DNA from: Brevundimonas sp. NIBR10
Lineage (GTDB): Bacteria > Pseudomonadota > Alphaproteobacteria > Caulobacterales > Caulobacteraceae
Direction of reading: 5' to 3'
DNA length: 64,000 nucleotides
Assembly: GCF_027912515.1 (NCBI RefSeq)
Contig: NZ_CP115464.1
Coordinates: 1,550,001 to 1,614,000, forward strand
The notes below the pieces were generated by a model that saw nothing but the letters and a program-made list of their open reading frames with translations, searched no databases and had not been told where the DNA came from. A program made the position numbers and the translations under genes. Positions 14,866-23,476 of this stretch are shown here, piece after piece (the stretch's first letter is position 1; each line of letters starts with the position of its first letter).

Positions 14866-16449
14866 TCAGGTTCCCGGCTGGATATAGGGCACGCGGCTGA
14901 AGAAGGCCCGCTCGTCGCCGCGCGGGTCGTCGGCCATCCGGGCGGTGGTGTCGAACACCATGGTCTGGCGCCGCGTCAGGTCATAGGGCGTCCAGTCCGG
15001 CAGCCCCGCATGGTTGGGATCTCCGGTCCGGGCCAGGGTGGCGAAGGCCCCGCTCATCAGGTCGGCCGCCGCTTGGGCCTCCGCTCCCGTTGCCCCCGAT
15101 CCGGCTGCGGCGACATTGTCGAACACCAGGGGGATGTCGGCGGTGTGATAGGCACCCTTCCTGCCGTTCGACAGGCTGGCCTGGAAGTCGAGTTGATAGA
15201 CCCAGGCCCCCCTGCCGGCCCCCGCCGCAGCGGTGGCGGCCCGGACCTCGGCCTCGATCACCGCCCCGCGCCACGATCGACCGGCGGTCGTGGCGGCGAT
15301 GAGCACCTGATCGGGCGACAGCTCCGGGTGGCTCTGGCGATACCAGGCGATCACCGTCTCGGGCTGGATGTCGATCCTCAACTGCTCGGGCGTCAGCCGC
15401 CCGACCAGCGTATCCCAGGTCAGATTGGCGTTGGCCGGGTCGTTGCCGAGGAACCCCAGGGTCTCGTCGTGGGTGTTGCCGATGATCATCGGCATCGACG
15501 CCGACTGGGGCGCGGCATCGGGATAGAAGGGATGGCGGTGCAGCACCACGTCATCCATCACCGGCCCCATATAGACCCCGCTGCCGGTCAGGATCGGGTC
15601 CCGCGCCGAGGTGCCCTCCAGCAGCGTCTCCCAAGGCATCGTGGCCAGCTCGCCGATCCGCTCGACAGGCAGTTCCATCGCCGCCAGCCAGGCCTGGGTC
15701 CGGCGCGTGGCGTTGATCGGGCCCGACGCCGTGACCTGCTGACCGCTCATGGTCGCCGCCGTGTGGAACAGGCCGGCGGCCGCCGGCGTCGCCATCAGGG
15801 TCGCGATCTTGGCCCCGCCGCCCGACTGGCCGAACACCATGACCCGGCCCGGATCGCCGCCGAAGGCCGCGATATTGTCCCTGACCCATTGCAGCGCCAG
15901 GATCAGGTCCAGCTGACCCGCATTGCCCGATGACCCGAAGCCGGGCGCCAGCCGTGCCAGAAACGCATAGCCGAACACGTTCAGACGGTGGTTCAGGGTG
16001 ACGACGACGACGTCCTTGCGCCGCGCCAGCCGCGTCCCGTCATACAGCGGGTCCGAGCCCGAGCCGTTCGAATAGGCCCCGCCGTGGATATAGACCATGA
16101 CCGGCCGCTTCTCGCCGTCCAGCCCCGGCGTCCAGACGTTCAGGAACAGACAGTCCTCGGACGCTGGCACATCGGGACGGCCCTGCGGTGCCGATGCCCC
16201 ATAGGCCAGGGTCTCGACCGGCTCGGTCCAGGGTGTCGGGGCGACGGGCGGCTGGAACCGGCGTGGGCCCGTGTCGGCACCGTAGCGCACGCCCTTGAAG
16301 ACCGAGATGTCGCCGTCCCGCCCGCCGATGATCGGCCCGTAGGTGGTGCGCACCGTCGGGGCTGTGGTCTGTGCCAGGGACAGGCGTGGCAGGGCGGTGA
16401 CGGCGGCCCCGGCGGCGACGCCGAGCGTCAGACCTCGTCGCGTCATCAT
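14866..16449 (-). CDS. Type-B carboxylesterase (para-nitrobenzyl-esterase-like), exported
   Basis: A 527-residue carboxylesterase. The start at MMTRRGLTLGVAAGAAVTAL is preferred over an upstream in-frame ATG because a GGAG lies before it and it begins a Tat-like signal (TRRGLTLGV) ending near LSLAQ. Family features are the SEDCLFLNVWTPG segment, the oxyanion motif YIHGGAYSNGSG, the nucleophile elbow FGQSGGGAKIA (Gln in place of the more usual Glu before Ser), and a C-terminal half with GNTHDETLGFLG. It lies between the transporter and the second esterase, four bases from the latter. Natural substrate is unknown; removal of acyl or methyl groups from pectin pieces is the contextual guess. Confidence 0.85.
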   Translation of the reverse strand: MMTRRGLTLGVAAGAAVTALPRLSLAQTTAPTVRTTYGPIIGGRDGDISVFKGVRYGADTGPRRFQPPVAPTPWTEPVETLAYGASAPQGRPDVPASEDCLFLNVWTPGLDGEKRPVMVYIHGGAYSNGSGSDPLYDGTRLARRKDVVVVTLNHRLNVFGYAFLARLAPGFGSSGNAGQLDLILALQWVRDNIAAFGGDPGRVMVFGQSGGGAKIATLMATPAAAGLFHTAATMSGQQVTASGPINATRRTQAWLAAMELPVERIGELATMPWETLLEGTSARDPILTGSGVYMGPVMDDVVLHRHPFYPDAAPQSASMPMIIGNTHDETLGFLGNDPANANLTWDTLVGRLTPEQLRIDIQPETVIAWYRQSHPELSPDQVLIAATTAGRSWRGAVIEAEVRAATAAAGAGRGAWVYQLDFQASLSNGRKGAYHTADIPLVFDNVAAAGSGATGAEAQAAADLMSGAFATLARTGDPNHAGLPDWTPYDLTRRQTMVFDTTARMADDPRGDERAFFSRVPYIQPGT

Positions 16450-16526
16450 CGTGGGCACTCCACCAACACCGGCGGCGGTGACAGGGGGACGACGCGCCGC
16501 CGGGCGTCGTCCCCCCAAGCCTCAGA

Positions 16527-17825
16527 TCAGGTCGAGACCTTGGCCGGAGCGTACCGCGGCGAGATCACGTGGATCAGCAGCAGGGCCAGCAGATAGACCG
16601 TGCCGGCGACCACGAAGATGGGCGTATAGGTGCCGATCTTCTCCAGCACCTGACCGACGTATTTCGAGAAGACCATGCCGCCGATGCCGCCCAGCATCCC
16701 GCCGATGCCCACGACCGACCCCACCGCCGAGCGCGGGAAGACGTCGCCGGGCATGGCGTAGAGGTTGGCCGAGAAGCCCTGGTGGGCCGCCGTGGCGACG
16801 CCGATGATCAGCACCGCGATCCAGACGTTGGAGGCATAGGCCGCGAACATCACGGGCACGGCCAGCAGGGCGCAGATCAGCATGGTGGTCTTGCGCGCCC
16901 GGTTCAGGCTGATCCCCATATGCATCATCCGCGACGACAGCCAGCCGCCCCCGACCGAGCCGACATCGCTGAGCAGATAGATGGCCACCAGCGGGGGGCC
17001 GAAGGTCTTCAGGTCCAGGCCATAGCGCTTGCCCAGGAAGTCGGGCAGCCAGAACAGGAACATCCACCAGACCGGGTCGATCAGGAATTTTCCGCCGGCA
17101 TAGGCCCAGGTTTCCTTGACGGTCAGCAGCTTGAGCCAGCCCACCTTCTCGGCCGGATCGGCCGGGTCCTGTTCGATATAGGCCAGTTCGGTCGCGGACA
17201 GACGCTTCTGGTCACGCGGCTTGCGATAGACCAGCAGCCAGATCGGCAGCCAGATCAGCCCCATCAGGCCGGTGATCACGAAGGCCATCTGCCAGCCGAA
17301 GGCCAGCACCAGGGCGGGCACCAGCAGGGGCGTGACGATCGCGCCGATGTTGGTGCCGGCGTTGAACAGGCCGGTGGCCAGGGCGCGTTCCTTCTTGGGG
17401 AACCACTCGGTGACGGCCTTGATCCCGCCGGGGAAGCCCCCGGCCTCGCCGACGCCCAGCAGCATCCGCGCCATGATGAAATGCGTCAGGTCCCGCGCCC
17501 CGCCGTGCAGGATGTGACCGACCTGCCAGATGGCGAAGGCGATGCCGAGACCGAACCGGGCCCCGATCTTGTCCATCAACCGGCCCCAGATCGCATAGAA
17601 GAGGGCGTAGGAGGCCTGGAACCAGAAGACGATGTCGGCATAGTCCGTCTCGGACCAGCCGAACTCGGTCGACAGGGTGGGCTTCAGCACCCCGATCATC
17701 TGCCGGTCGACGTAGTTGATCACCATGGCCGCGAACAGCAGCCACATGATCAGCCAGCGGTACTTGCCCGGCGACGGCGCCTTGATCGAGATCGGGCCCG
17801 TAGAGCCCTGGGTGGTGTCGGTCAT
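16527..17825 (-). CDS. exuT: Hexuronate transporter, MFS anion:cation symporter family
   Basis: A 432-residue major facilitator protein with twelve predicted helices. The first helix ends in MVINYVDRQMIGVLKPTL, typical of the ACS/ExuT/GudP branch (the NYxDR motif), and LLGVGEAGGFPGGIKAVTEW is the conserved helix-4/5 region. Members import galacturonate, glucuronate or related hexuronates with protons. Context with KduD, KdgK and pectate lyase supports galacturonate or a pectin-derived uronate. It follows the hydratase gene by about 70 bases and precedes two esterases, so it should share the operator at 18776-18789. Confidence 0.88.
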   Translation of the reverse strand: MTDTTQGSTGPISIKAPSPGKYRWLIMWLLFAAMVINYVDRQMIGVLKPTLSTEFGWSETDYADIVFWFQASYALFYAIWGRLMDKIGARFGLGIAFAIWQVGHILHGGARDLTHFIMARMLLGVGEAGGFPGGIKAVTEWFPKKERALATGLFNAGTNIGAIVTPLLVPALVLAFGWQMAFVITGLMGLIWLPIWLLVYRKPRDQKRLSATELAYIEQDPADPAEKVGWLKLLTVKETWAYAGGKFLIDPVWWMFLFWLPDFLGKRYGLDLKTFGPPLVAIYLLSDVGSVGGGWLSSRMMHMGISLNRARKTTMLICALLAVPVMFAAYASNVWIAVLIIGVATAAHQGFSANLYAMPGDVFPRSAVGSVVGIGGMLGGIGGMVFSKYVGQVLEKIGTYTPIFVVAGTVYLLALLLIHVISPRYAPAKVST

Positions 17826-17898
17826 GATGGCCGTTCCTGTACTCTGGTCCTCACGCGTCCCGACCTGTCTCCGTCGGGTTGGCGTCGGTGTTGATGGT

Positions 17899-18705
17899 TC
17901 AGACTTGCGCCTTGATGACGGTGCCGCGGATCTCGCCCACGCCCTGGAAGTCGCAGACGAAGTCGCTGCCGCTGTAGATCCTGTGTACGCCCGTCACTGC
18001 CCCTGTCGAGACCAGGATACCGGCGGTCAGGGGCCGGCCGCGCCGTGCCCCGTGCTCCAGCAGGAACCGCACCGATTCCATCGCCCCGCCTTGCAGGGAC
18101 GGCGATCCGCCGGTTCCGACCGAGACGCCGTCGATGGTGGTCTCGACCGTGATCGCGTCCAGCCGCTCGCGCCAGCCGTCCAACTCCAGGCCGACGAAGA
18201 CCCCGGCGTTGTTGCCGAAATCGGACGCCACGATGGGCGGCCCCAGGTCGTTGATGGCGGCCAGGGGGCTGCCGGCGATTTCGATCCCGATGAAGACGGC
18301 GTCGACGGCGGCCGTGGCCTCCTCGATCGTCCAGTCGGTCTTGGCGGGATCGACACCCTCGCCGATGCGGGCGATGAATTCGGCCTCGACGGCACAGAAG
18401 CCGCCCTCGATGGCACCGACGGTCACGGGGCCGTCGACCGGCCATTCGTTGCGCGCGAAGATCGGACCCGCCAGACGGTGGGTGCCCAGTTTCTCTTGCA
18501 GGGCAGGGCCCACGCCGCCCACCTTCCAGCCGATGATCCGGTCCGGATACAGGCCGATGGCGATCTCCTGGATCGCATAGCCTTCGGCCATGGTGGTGGG
18601 CAGGACGCCCGGATAGTCGGGCGTGGCCCGCGACGCCAGGCGTGCGGAGACGAACGCCTCGGCCACGGCGGCTGCGCTCGATTCGTGGATCGGCTCGGCC
18701 GTCAT
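17899..18705 (-). CDS. Fumarylacetoacetase/2-keto-4-pentenoate hydratase family protein
   Basis: A 268-residue MhpD-like protein. The fold is indicated by GWKVGGVGPALQEKLG, the metal-ligand region AVEAEFIARIGEGVD (E-x-E), FIGIEIAGSPL and the C-terminal STGAVTGVHRIYSGSDFVCDFQGVGE segment that closes the active site. Enzymes of this family act on 2-keto acids with a metal ion as hydratases, decarboxylases or hydrolases. It is the first gene of the transporter-esterase operon in the pectin locus, where a 2-keto-3-deoxy sugar acid would be a reasonable substrate. I cannot assign the reaction. A LacI-type operator lies about 70 bases upstream. Confidence 0.78.
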   Translation of the reverse strand: MTAEPIHESSAAAVAEAFVSARLASRATPDYPGVLPTTMAEGYAIQEIAIGLYPDRIIGWKVGGVGPALQEKLGTHRLAGPIFARNEWPVDGPVTVGAIEGGFCAVEAEFIARIGEGVDPAKTDWTIEEATAAVDAVFIGIEIAGSPLAAINDLGPPIVASDFGNNAGVFVGLELDGWRERLDAITVETTIDGVSVGTGGSPSLQGGAMESVRFLLEHGARRGRPLTAGILVSTGAVTGVHRIYSGSDFVCDFQGVGEIRGTVIKAQV

Positions 18706-18775
18706 GCGCGGCTCTTGTGCTGGATGCGGATCACTTAGGCGTTCCCTCGTTCTTGGGCGGGATATGACCGGCGAA

Positions 18776-18789
18776 GGAAACCGGTGTCA
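18776..18789. promoter_or_regulatory. LacI-type operator of the pectin regulon, site 1
   Basis: GGAAACCGGTGTCA, a pseudopalindrome centred on CCGG, lies in the divergent region between the hydratase operon (start 18705) and the lacI-family gene (start 18869). Sites 2 and 3 in this window are the same sequence with zero or one change. Confidence 0.7.
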
Positions 18790-18868
18790 ATCGGCTTTCA
18801 CAATCCGGGTTGGCGTCGGCGCGCCGTCACGGCTATGCCATGCGTCGGACTTATCCAGAGACGCCGAC

Positions 18869-19912
18869 GTGACAGACGATCCGCACCCGCTGAAGCCGGG
18901 CAAGCGCGCCACCATCAACGACGTGGCCCGGATCGCCCGGGTCTCCAAGAAGACGGTGTCCCGCGTCATCAACCAGTCGCCCCTGGTGCGCGAGGAGACT
19001 CGCACCCGGGTCAACGAGGTGATCACCGAACTGGGCTTCACCCCGGACCCCCAGGCGCGCGGCCTCGCCTTCCGCCGGTCCTTCCTGGTCGGGCTGATCT
19101 ACGACAACCCCAGCCCCACCTATGTCGTGAACATGCAGCAGGGCGTGCTGGACGCGCTGAAGGGTTCGGGGCTCGAACTCGTCGTCCACCCCTGCAACCG
19201 CTATTCCGACACCCTGGTCGAGGACATCCGGGGCTTCGTCGAACGCCAGCGCCTGTTCGGCGTCATCATGCCGCCGTCGGTGTCGGAGGACGAGCGGGTC
19301 ATCGCCCTGCTGCGCGATCTCGACTGTCCCTATGTCCGGATCGCCTCGGTTTCGCTGGACGAGCCGGGCGTCATGGTCGTGACCAATGACCATCTGGGCG
19401 CGGCCGAGGCGGCGCATCGCCTGGCCGACCTGGGCCACAGGCGAATCGGCCTGGTGCGCGGCCCCAGCCTGTTCCGGTCGGCTGCGGTGCGCGGTGGTGG
19501 CTTCCGCGACGCCCTGGCCGAGCGCGGCATCCCCATGGACCCCGCCTATGAGTACGAGGGGGCCTATACCTACGAATCAGGTGTCGAGGCGGGCCACGCC
19601 CTGCTGTCGATGAAAGAGCCGCCCACGGCCATCTTCAGCCTGAACGACGACATGGCCATCGGGGTCATGCAGGCGGCGCGCGAGCGGGGTCTGGAACTGC
19701 CGCGCGACCTTTCCATCGTCGGCTTCGACGACCTGCCCATGGCCCAGCGCATCTGGCCGAACCTGACGACGGTGCGTCTGCCGATCCGCGACATGGGCCG
19801 GATGGCGGCCGAGAAACTGCTGGCCCCCTTGCGCGGCGTCGATCCTGCAAAGCTGAGCCAGCCCGAGGTTCGCCCTTCGCTGGTCATCCGCAAGTCCGAC
19901 ATCCCCGCCTGA
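18869..19912 (+). CDS. LacI-family transcriptional regulator of pectin/uronate genes
   Basis: A 347-residue LacI/GalR repressor beginning at GTG. The N-terminal helix-turn-helix is TINDVARIARVSKKTVSRVI followed by the hinge-helix region ending GLAFRRSFLVGLIYDNPSP, and the periplasmic-binding-protein-like effector domain fills the rest, with FSLNDDMAIGVM and IVGFDDLPMAQRIWP in the usual places. An in-frame extension upstream covers the operator and has no family match. It lies among three transcription units that each carry the same 14-bp operator and is the obvious candidate to bind them. A KDG-pathway intermediate is a plausible inducer, by analogy with other pectin regulators. Confidence 0.9.
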   Translation: MTDDPHPLKPGKRATINDVARIARVSKKTVSRVINQSPLVREETRTRVNEVITELGFTPDPQARGLAFRRSFLVGLIYDNPSPTYVVNMQQGVLDALKGSGLELVVHPCNRYSDTLVEDIRGFVERQRLFGVIMPPSVSEDERVIALLRDLDCPYVRIASVSLDEPGVMVVTNDHLGAAEAAHRLADLGHRRIGLVRGPSLFRSAAVRGGGFRDALAERGIPMDPAYEYEGAYTYESGVEAGHALLSMKEPPTAIFSLNDDMAIGVMQAARERGLELPRDLSIVGFDDLPMAQRIWPNLTTVRLPIRDMGRMAAEKLLAPLRGVDPAKLSQPEVRPSLVIRKSDIPA

Positions 19913-19920
19913 ACGAACGA

Positions 19921-19947
19921 CGCCCGCCGTCGGTGCGACAGCGGGCG
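19921..19947. terminator. Hairpin between convergent lacI-family and isomerase genes
   Basis: CGCCCGC, one C, GTCG, a three-base loop, CGAC, one A, GCGGGCG: an 11-pair stem with one C-A mismatch. It starts eight bases after the lacI-family stop and lies before the convergent isomerase stop. There is no T-run, so it may act as a bidirectional factor-assisted terminator or mRNA end. Confidence 0.5.
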
Positions 19948-19970
19948 CCAATCTCAGGCCGATTTCAGTC

Positions 19971-20633
19971 TCAGGCCGGTTGCAGCGCCGGCGAGGTGGC
20001 GACCACGCCCTTGATGTAGTCGCGGATGGCCGTGTCGGTCGCGTTGGCGAAGAAATACTCCTGGAACTTCTCACCGGCGACGGCCGCCTTCAGCAGGTCC
20101 TGGTCGACGGTCTTCAGAACCGTGATCATGTCGTGGCAGGTGACGGTCTTCAGGTTTTTCAGGATGCCGCGGTTGGTGGCCATGATCTGGGCGCGTTCCT
20201 TGGGGTAGCCAAGGCCGCGCTCGCCCTCGAACAGCTTCTTGTAGACGTCCTGCAGGTTCAGCTCGGCCGCCCAGCCGAAGCCCTTGGCATAGGGCATGGA
20301 GATGGCGTTGCCGTCGTTGATCTGGCCGAACAGGAAGGCGTCGGTCGGGTCGATGACCAGACCGCAGAACACGCCGGGCATGGCGTTGCAGGCCAGCATC
20401 GAGCCCATGCCCGTGCCACAGCCCGTCACGACGAAGTCGGCGGCGCCGGAGTTCAGCAGGATACCCGTCAGCAGTCCGTTCATGACATAGGTAAGCGAGG
20501 CCTTATCCTCGGCGGTGTACATACCGTAGTTGAACACCTGGTGGCCCAGGGGCTCGGCGACCGTGGTCAGGGCGTCGTGGATCACCGCGTTCTTGGCGGC
20601 CTGGCTGTTCTCGGTGATGAGAGCGATTTTCAT
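19971..20633 (-). CDS. RpiB/LacAB-family sugar isomerase, probable unsaturated-uronate (DhuI-type) isomerase
   Basis: A 220-residue protein of the ribose-5-phosphate isomerase B/LacAB family: MKIALITENSQAAKN at the start, the anion-loop region DFVVTGCGTGMGSMLACN with the family Cys and Gly-rich loop, and a C-terminal extension making it longer than RpiB itself (about 150). RpiB-family proteins with this placement include streptococcal DhuI, which isomerises 4-deoxy-5-keto uronate, the job of KduI in E. coli. No KduI is visible in the window, while KduD and KdgK follow at once, so the DhuI-type role is likely. It is divergent from kduD with a shared operator at 20739-20752. Confidence 0.75.
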   Translation of the reverse strand: MKIALITENSQAAKNAVIHDALTTVAEPLGHQVFNYGMYTAEDKASLTYVMNGLLTGILLNSGAADFVVTGCGTGMGSMLACNAMPGVFCGLVIDPTDAFLFGQINDGNAISMPYAKGFGWAAELNLQDVYKKLFEGERGLGYPKERAQIMATNRGILKNLKTVTCHDMITVLKTVDQDLLKAAVAGEKFQEYFFANATDTAIRDYIKGVVATSPALQPA

Positions 20634-20738
20634 GGGTGTTTCCTCGCGGGGTTGGACAGGAAGTGGGCGAAGAGCGAGGCCTCTGCAAGAGGTCCGGGCT
20701 GATCCCCGCCGTCTGGTTCTGCCTGTTGCATCTGCCTA

Positions 20739-20752
20739 TGACACCGGTTACC
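20739..20752. promoter_or_regulatory. LacI-type operator of the pectin regulon, site 2
   Basis: TGACACCGGTTACC, the complement of sites 1 and 3 with one substitution. It is placed 80-110 bases from both the isomerase start (20633) and the kduD start (20832), so one site could control both directions. Confidence 0.7.
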
Positions 20753-20831
20753 TATACGCACAACCCGAATCCGGCCTGAAGTCCCTCGACAGGGCTGAGC
20801 TGGACCTGTGAACCAAGGTAGGAAGCCGACC

Positions 20832-21590
20832 ATGACCACCCCCTTCGACCTGACCGGCAAGGTCGCCCTCGTCACCGGCGGCAACACGGGCCTGGGCCAG
20901 GGCATCGCGCTCGCCCTGGCTGACGCCGGGGCAGACATCGCCTCGGTCGCCCTGTCGGATTCGGACGACACCGTCGGCCAGGTCCTGGCCAAGGGCCGCA
21001 AGGCCGTCTCGCTGCAGGCCGATCTGACCTCGATCGAGCCGGTCGGCCGTATCGTCGAGGAAACCCTGGCGGCGTTTGGCCGGATCGACATCCTGGTCAA
21101 CAACGCCGGCCTGATCCGCCGCGCCGACGCCGTCGACTTCTCCGAGGCCGACTGGGATCTGGTGATGAACATCAACCTGAAGACGGTCTTCTTCATGAGC
21201 CAGGCGGTCGCCCGCCAGTTCATCAAACAGGGTGACGGCGGCAAGATCATCAACATCGCCTCCATGCTGTCCTTCCAGGGCGGCATCCGGGTGCCGTCCT
21301 ATACGGCGTCCAAGTCCGGCGTCGCGGGCCTGACCAAGCTGATGGCCAACGAATGGGCCCCGCACGGCATCACCGCCAACGCCATCGCCCCCGGCTATTT
21401 CGCCACGGCCAACACTCAGGCCCTGCGTGACGATCCCGTCCGTTCGGCCGAGATCCTGGGCCGCATTCCCGCCGGTCGCTGGGGTAAGCCGTCCGACCTT
21501 GGCGGCGCCGCCGTCTTCCTGGCCAGCGAGGCCTCCGACTATGTCCAGGGCGCCATCCTGCCGGTCGATGGTGGCTGGCAGGCGCGCTGA
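20832..21590 (+). CDS. kduD: 2-dehydro-3-deoxy-D-gluconate 5-dehydrogenase
   Basis: A 252-residue short-chain dehydrogenase, the normal KduD length. It has the nucleotide loop TGGNTGLGQGIALALA, the NNAGLIRRADAVDFSEADWD segment typical of KduD, catalytic Ser and YTASK motif (SYTASKSGVAGL), and the C-terminal YVQGAILPVDGGWQAR. It interconverts 2,5-diketo-3-deoxygluconate and 2-keto-3-deoxygluconate (KDG) with NAD(H) in the cytoplasm. A GTG start at 20808 is in frame, but the ATG at 20832 with GGAAG before it gives the family N-terminus. It is followed after 21 bases by the KDG kinase gene. Confidence 0.92.
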   Translation: MTTPFDLTGKVALVTGGNTGLGQGIALALADAGADIASVALSDSDDTVGQVLAKGRKAVSLQADLTSIEPVGRIVEETLAAFGRIDILVNNAGLIRRADAVDFSEADWDLVMNINLKTVFFMSQAVARQFIKQGDGGKIINIASMLSFQGGIRVPSYTASKSGVAGLTKLMANEWAPHGITANAIAPGYFATANTQALRDDPVRSAEILGRIPAGRWGKPSDLGGAAVFLASEASDYVQGAILPVDGGWQAR

Positions 21591-21611
21591 TCTCGCGCTA
21601 GTTTCCGCCGC

Positions 21612-22652
21612 ATGACCGGGTCCCCGAACGCTGCCGCAGGCGGCAAAATCCTGTGCTTCGGCGAGATGCTGTTGCGCCTCAATCCGCCCGAGGGTGAGGT
21701 GCTGATGCAGGGCCCGACCCTGACGGTGCGACCCGGCGGGGCCGAGGCCAATGTCGCCGTCTCGCTGGCCCGCTACGGCGCGCCGACGGCGATGGTGACC
21801 GTCCTGCCCGACAACGGGCTGGGCCGTGGTGCCCGTGACGAGGTGCGCAAGCACGGCGTCGACACCTCCGGCATCGAGTTCAGGCCGGGCCGGATGGGCC
21901 TGTATTTCATGACCCCCGGCGCCGTCCGTCGCCCGGCTGACGTCCTATATGACCGTGCAGGTTCGGCCTTCGTCGAACACGTCGATACCGCCTTCGACTG
22001 GCCTTCGCTGCTGGACGGGGTCGAGTGGCTGCATGTCTCGGGCGTGACCCCGGCGGTCGGTCCGAACGGCACCCGAGCCGCCATCCAGGCCGTCGAGGCG
22101 GCCGAGAGGGCAGGGGTCAAGGTCTCCTTCGACGGTAATTTCCGTGGCAAGCTGTGGGGCGAATGGGCCGGCGATCCGCCCGCGACGCTCGGCCGGATGC
22201 TGGCCACCGCCTCGATCGCCTTCGCCGACGAACGCGACTTCGCCCTGGTGCTGGGCCGCACCTTCGAGGACGCCGACCCGCATCAGCGCCGCCGAATGGC
22301 CGCCGCCGCCGCCTTCGAGGCCTTCCCGAAACTGGAGCGCATCTGCTGCACCCTGCGCGTCCAGGACAGCGTCGCCGACCAGGCCCTGTCCGCCGTCATG
22401 CTGACCCGTGACGGCCAGGTGGACGCGGCACCCATCCACATGGCCGGGGTCATCGACCGCGTCGGCGGCGGCGACGCCTTCGCCTCGGGCGTCCTGTTCG
22501 GTGTCTGGAGCGGCTGGCCCGACGAGGAGTCCCTCGCCTTCGGCCTCGCCGCCGCCGGCCTGAAGCATTCGGTCCACGGCGACTTCAACCTGTTCACCTC
22601 AGCCGACGTCCGCGCCGCCATGGACGCCGACGGTTTCGACATCAAGCGGTAG
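21612..22652 (+). CDS. kdgK: 2-keto-3-deoxygluconate kinase
   Basis: A 346-residue PfkB-family sugar kinase. It opens ILCFGEMLLRLNPPEGEVL, the KdgK-type N-terminus, contains the substrate-loop PGGAEANVAVSLARYG, and ends with the ATP/anion-hole motif DRVGGGDAFASG carrying the catalytic Asp. It phosphorylates KDG to KDPG, which a KDPG aldolase (not in this window) would split to pyruvate and glyceraldehyde-3-phosphate. It probably forms an operon with kduD. The stretch between the SAM-like core and the C-terminal motif (ICCTLRVQDSVADQ) fits the KdgK subgroup. A hairpin-rich repeat region begins about 30 bases after the stop. Confidence 0.9.
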   Translation: MTGSPNAAAGGKILCFGEMLLRLNPPEGEVLMQGPTLTVRPGGAEANVAVSLARYGAPTAMVTVLPDNGLGRGARDEVRKHGVDTSGIEFRPGRMGLYFMTPGAVRRPADVLYDRAGSAFVEHVDTAFDWPSLLDGVEWLHVSGVTPAVGPNGTRAAIQAVEAAERAGVKVSFDGNFRGKLWGEWAGDPPATLGRMLATASIAFADERDFALVLGRTFEDADPHQRRRMAAAAAFEAFPKLERICCTLRVQDSVADQALSAVMLTRDGQVDAAPIHMAGVIDRVGGGDAFASGVLFGVWSGWPDEESLAFGLAAAGLKHSVHGDFNLFTSADVRAAMDADGFDIKR

Positions 22653-22680
22653 GGCAGTCCCGGTCACGCCGGTAAGCCGA

Positions 22681-23372
22681 TCTTCTTCCCCCGCTTGCGG
22701 GGGAAAGCGGTCCGTCGATCGCGCAGCGATCCAGGACCGATGGGGGAAGTCTTCTTTCTTCGCCCCCTTCACACGCCCCCCATCGACCCTGGTCTCGCTC
22801 CGCTCGACGCCGGGGATGGTTTCCCCCGCTACGCGGGAGAAGAAGAAAGTCGGCTCGTCCAGCGCCTCCAACTTGCGAAGCTCGCCCGACCCTATCCCTT
22901 GCCGTGCCTGGGGATACGACCGATTCTGACGTTCAGTCAGGGCTATCCACGCGCCCAGGTCCCCAACCCCGCTATGATCCTTCCGTCCCGTCGCGGGGAA
23001 GGGCGCAAGGCCTTGCGATCTTGTTGCGGCGGGAGTGTGTAGAGCGGGATCGGACCGGGGGATGCCGGCGCAGTTCTTTCGGGGACTGCGTCGCCCCGGA
23101 CCGTCAAAGGGTCTGGCGCAGAGAGTCGGATCGTTCAGGGGATGATGCTGCAAGGGCATCACCCTCCCGCCGGGGGCGCGGTAGCGGCAAGGGGTTAAGA
23201 GCCCCGCTGGTTCGTGGCGACACGAGCCGTACAGCTCCTGCGAAAACCACATACGCGGAGCGTTCGTCTTTCGCCGAAACGGTATTTTCTATTTCATTCC
23301 GGGCGAAGGCCCGGACGCTCCGCCGGCCCTTCCCATCGCTTCAGCGCATCGGCGCGTGAGGGCGAAGAGGCG
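22681..23372 (+). repeat. Dispersed non-coding repeat, copy A
   Basis: The 824-base gap between kdgK and the pectate lyase holds no convincing gene. Most of it is one copy of a repeat that recurs inverted at 48511-49290. Shared blocks include the segment around 22708-22755 (the GTCCGTCGATCGCGCAGCG region), the ACGCGGGAGAAGAAGAAAG region near 22834-22852 with the following 45 bases, the CGCGCCCAGGTCCCC region near 22948, and the final CTTCAGCGCATCGGCGCG region near 23339-23357. A perfect hairpin TTCCCCCGC/GCGGGGGAA sits at 22686-22705. Reading frames inside it are open on several strands but do not look like proteins. Confidence 0.75.
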
Positions 23373-23398
23373 TGAAAAATGCCCGGCCGAACCCACTA

Positions 23399-23412
23399 GG
23401 AAACCGGTGTCA
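23399..23412. promoter_or_regulatory. LacI-type operator of the pectin regulon, site 3
   Basis: GGAAACCGGTGTCA, identical to site 1, 65 bases before the pectate lyase start. It extends the LacI regulon to the secreted enzymes. Confidence 0.72.
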
Positions 23413-23476
23413 TAGCGCCTAATCTGATACGGAAGGACCGCAGAGTCCGCCCCGTGGAAGCGTTCGGAGTATCCTC

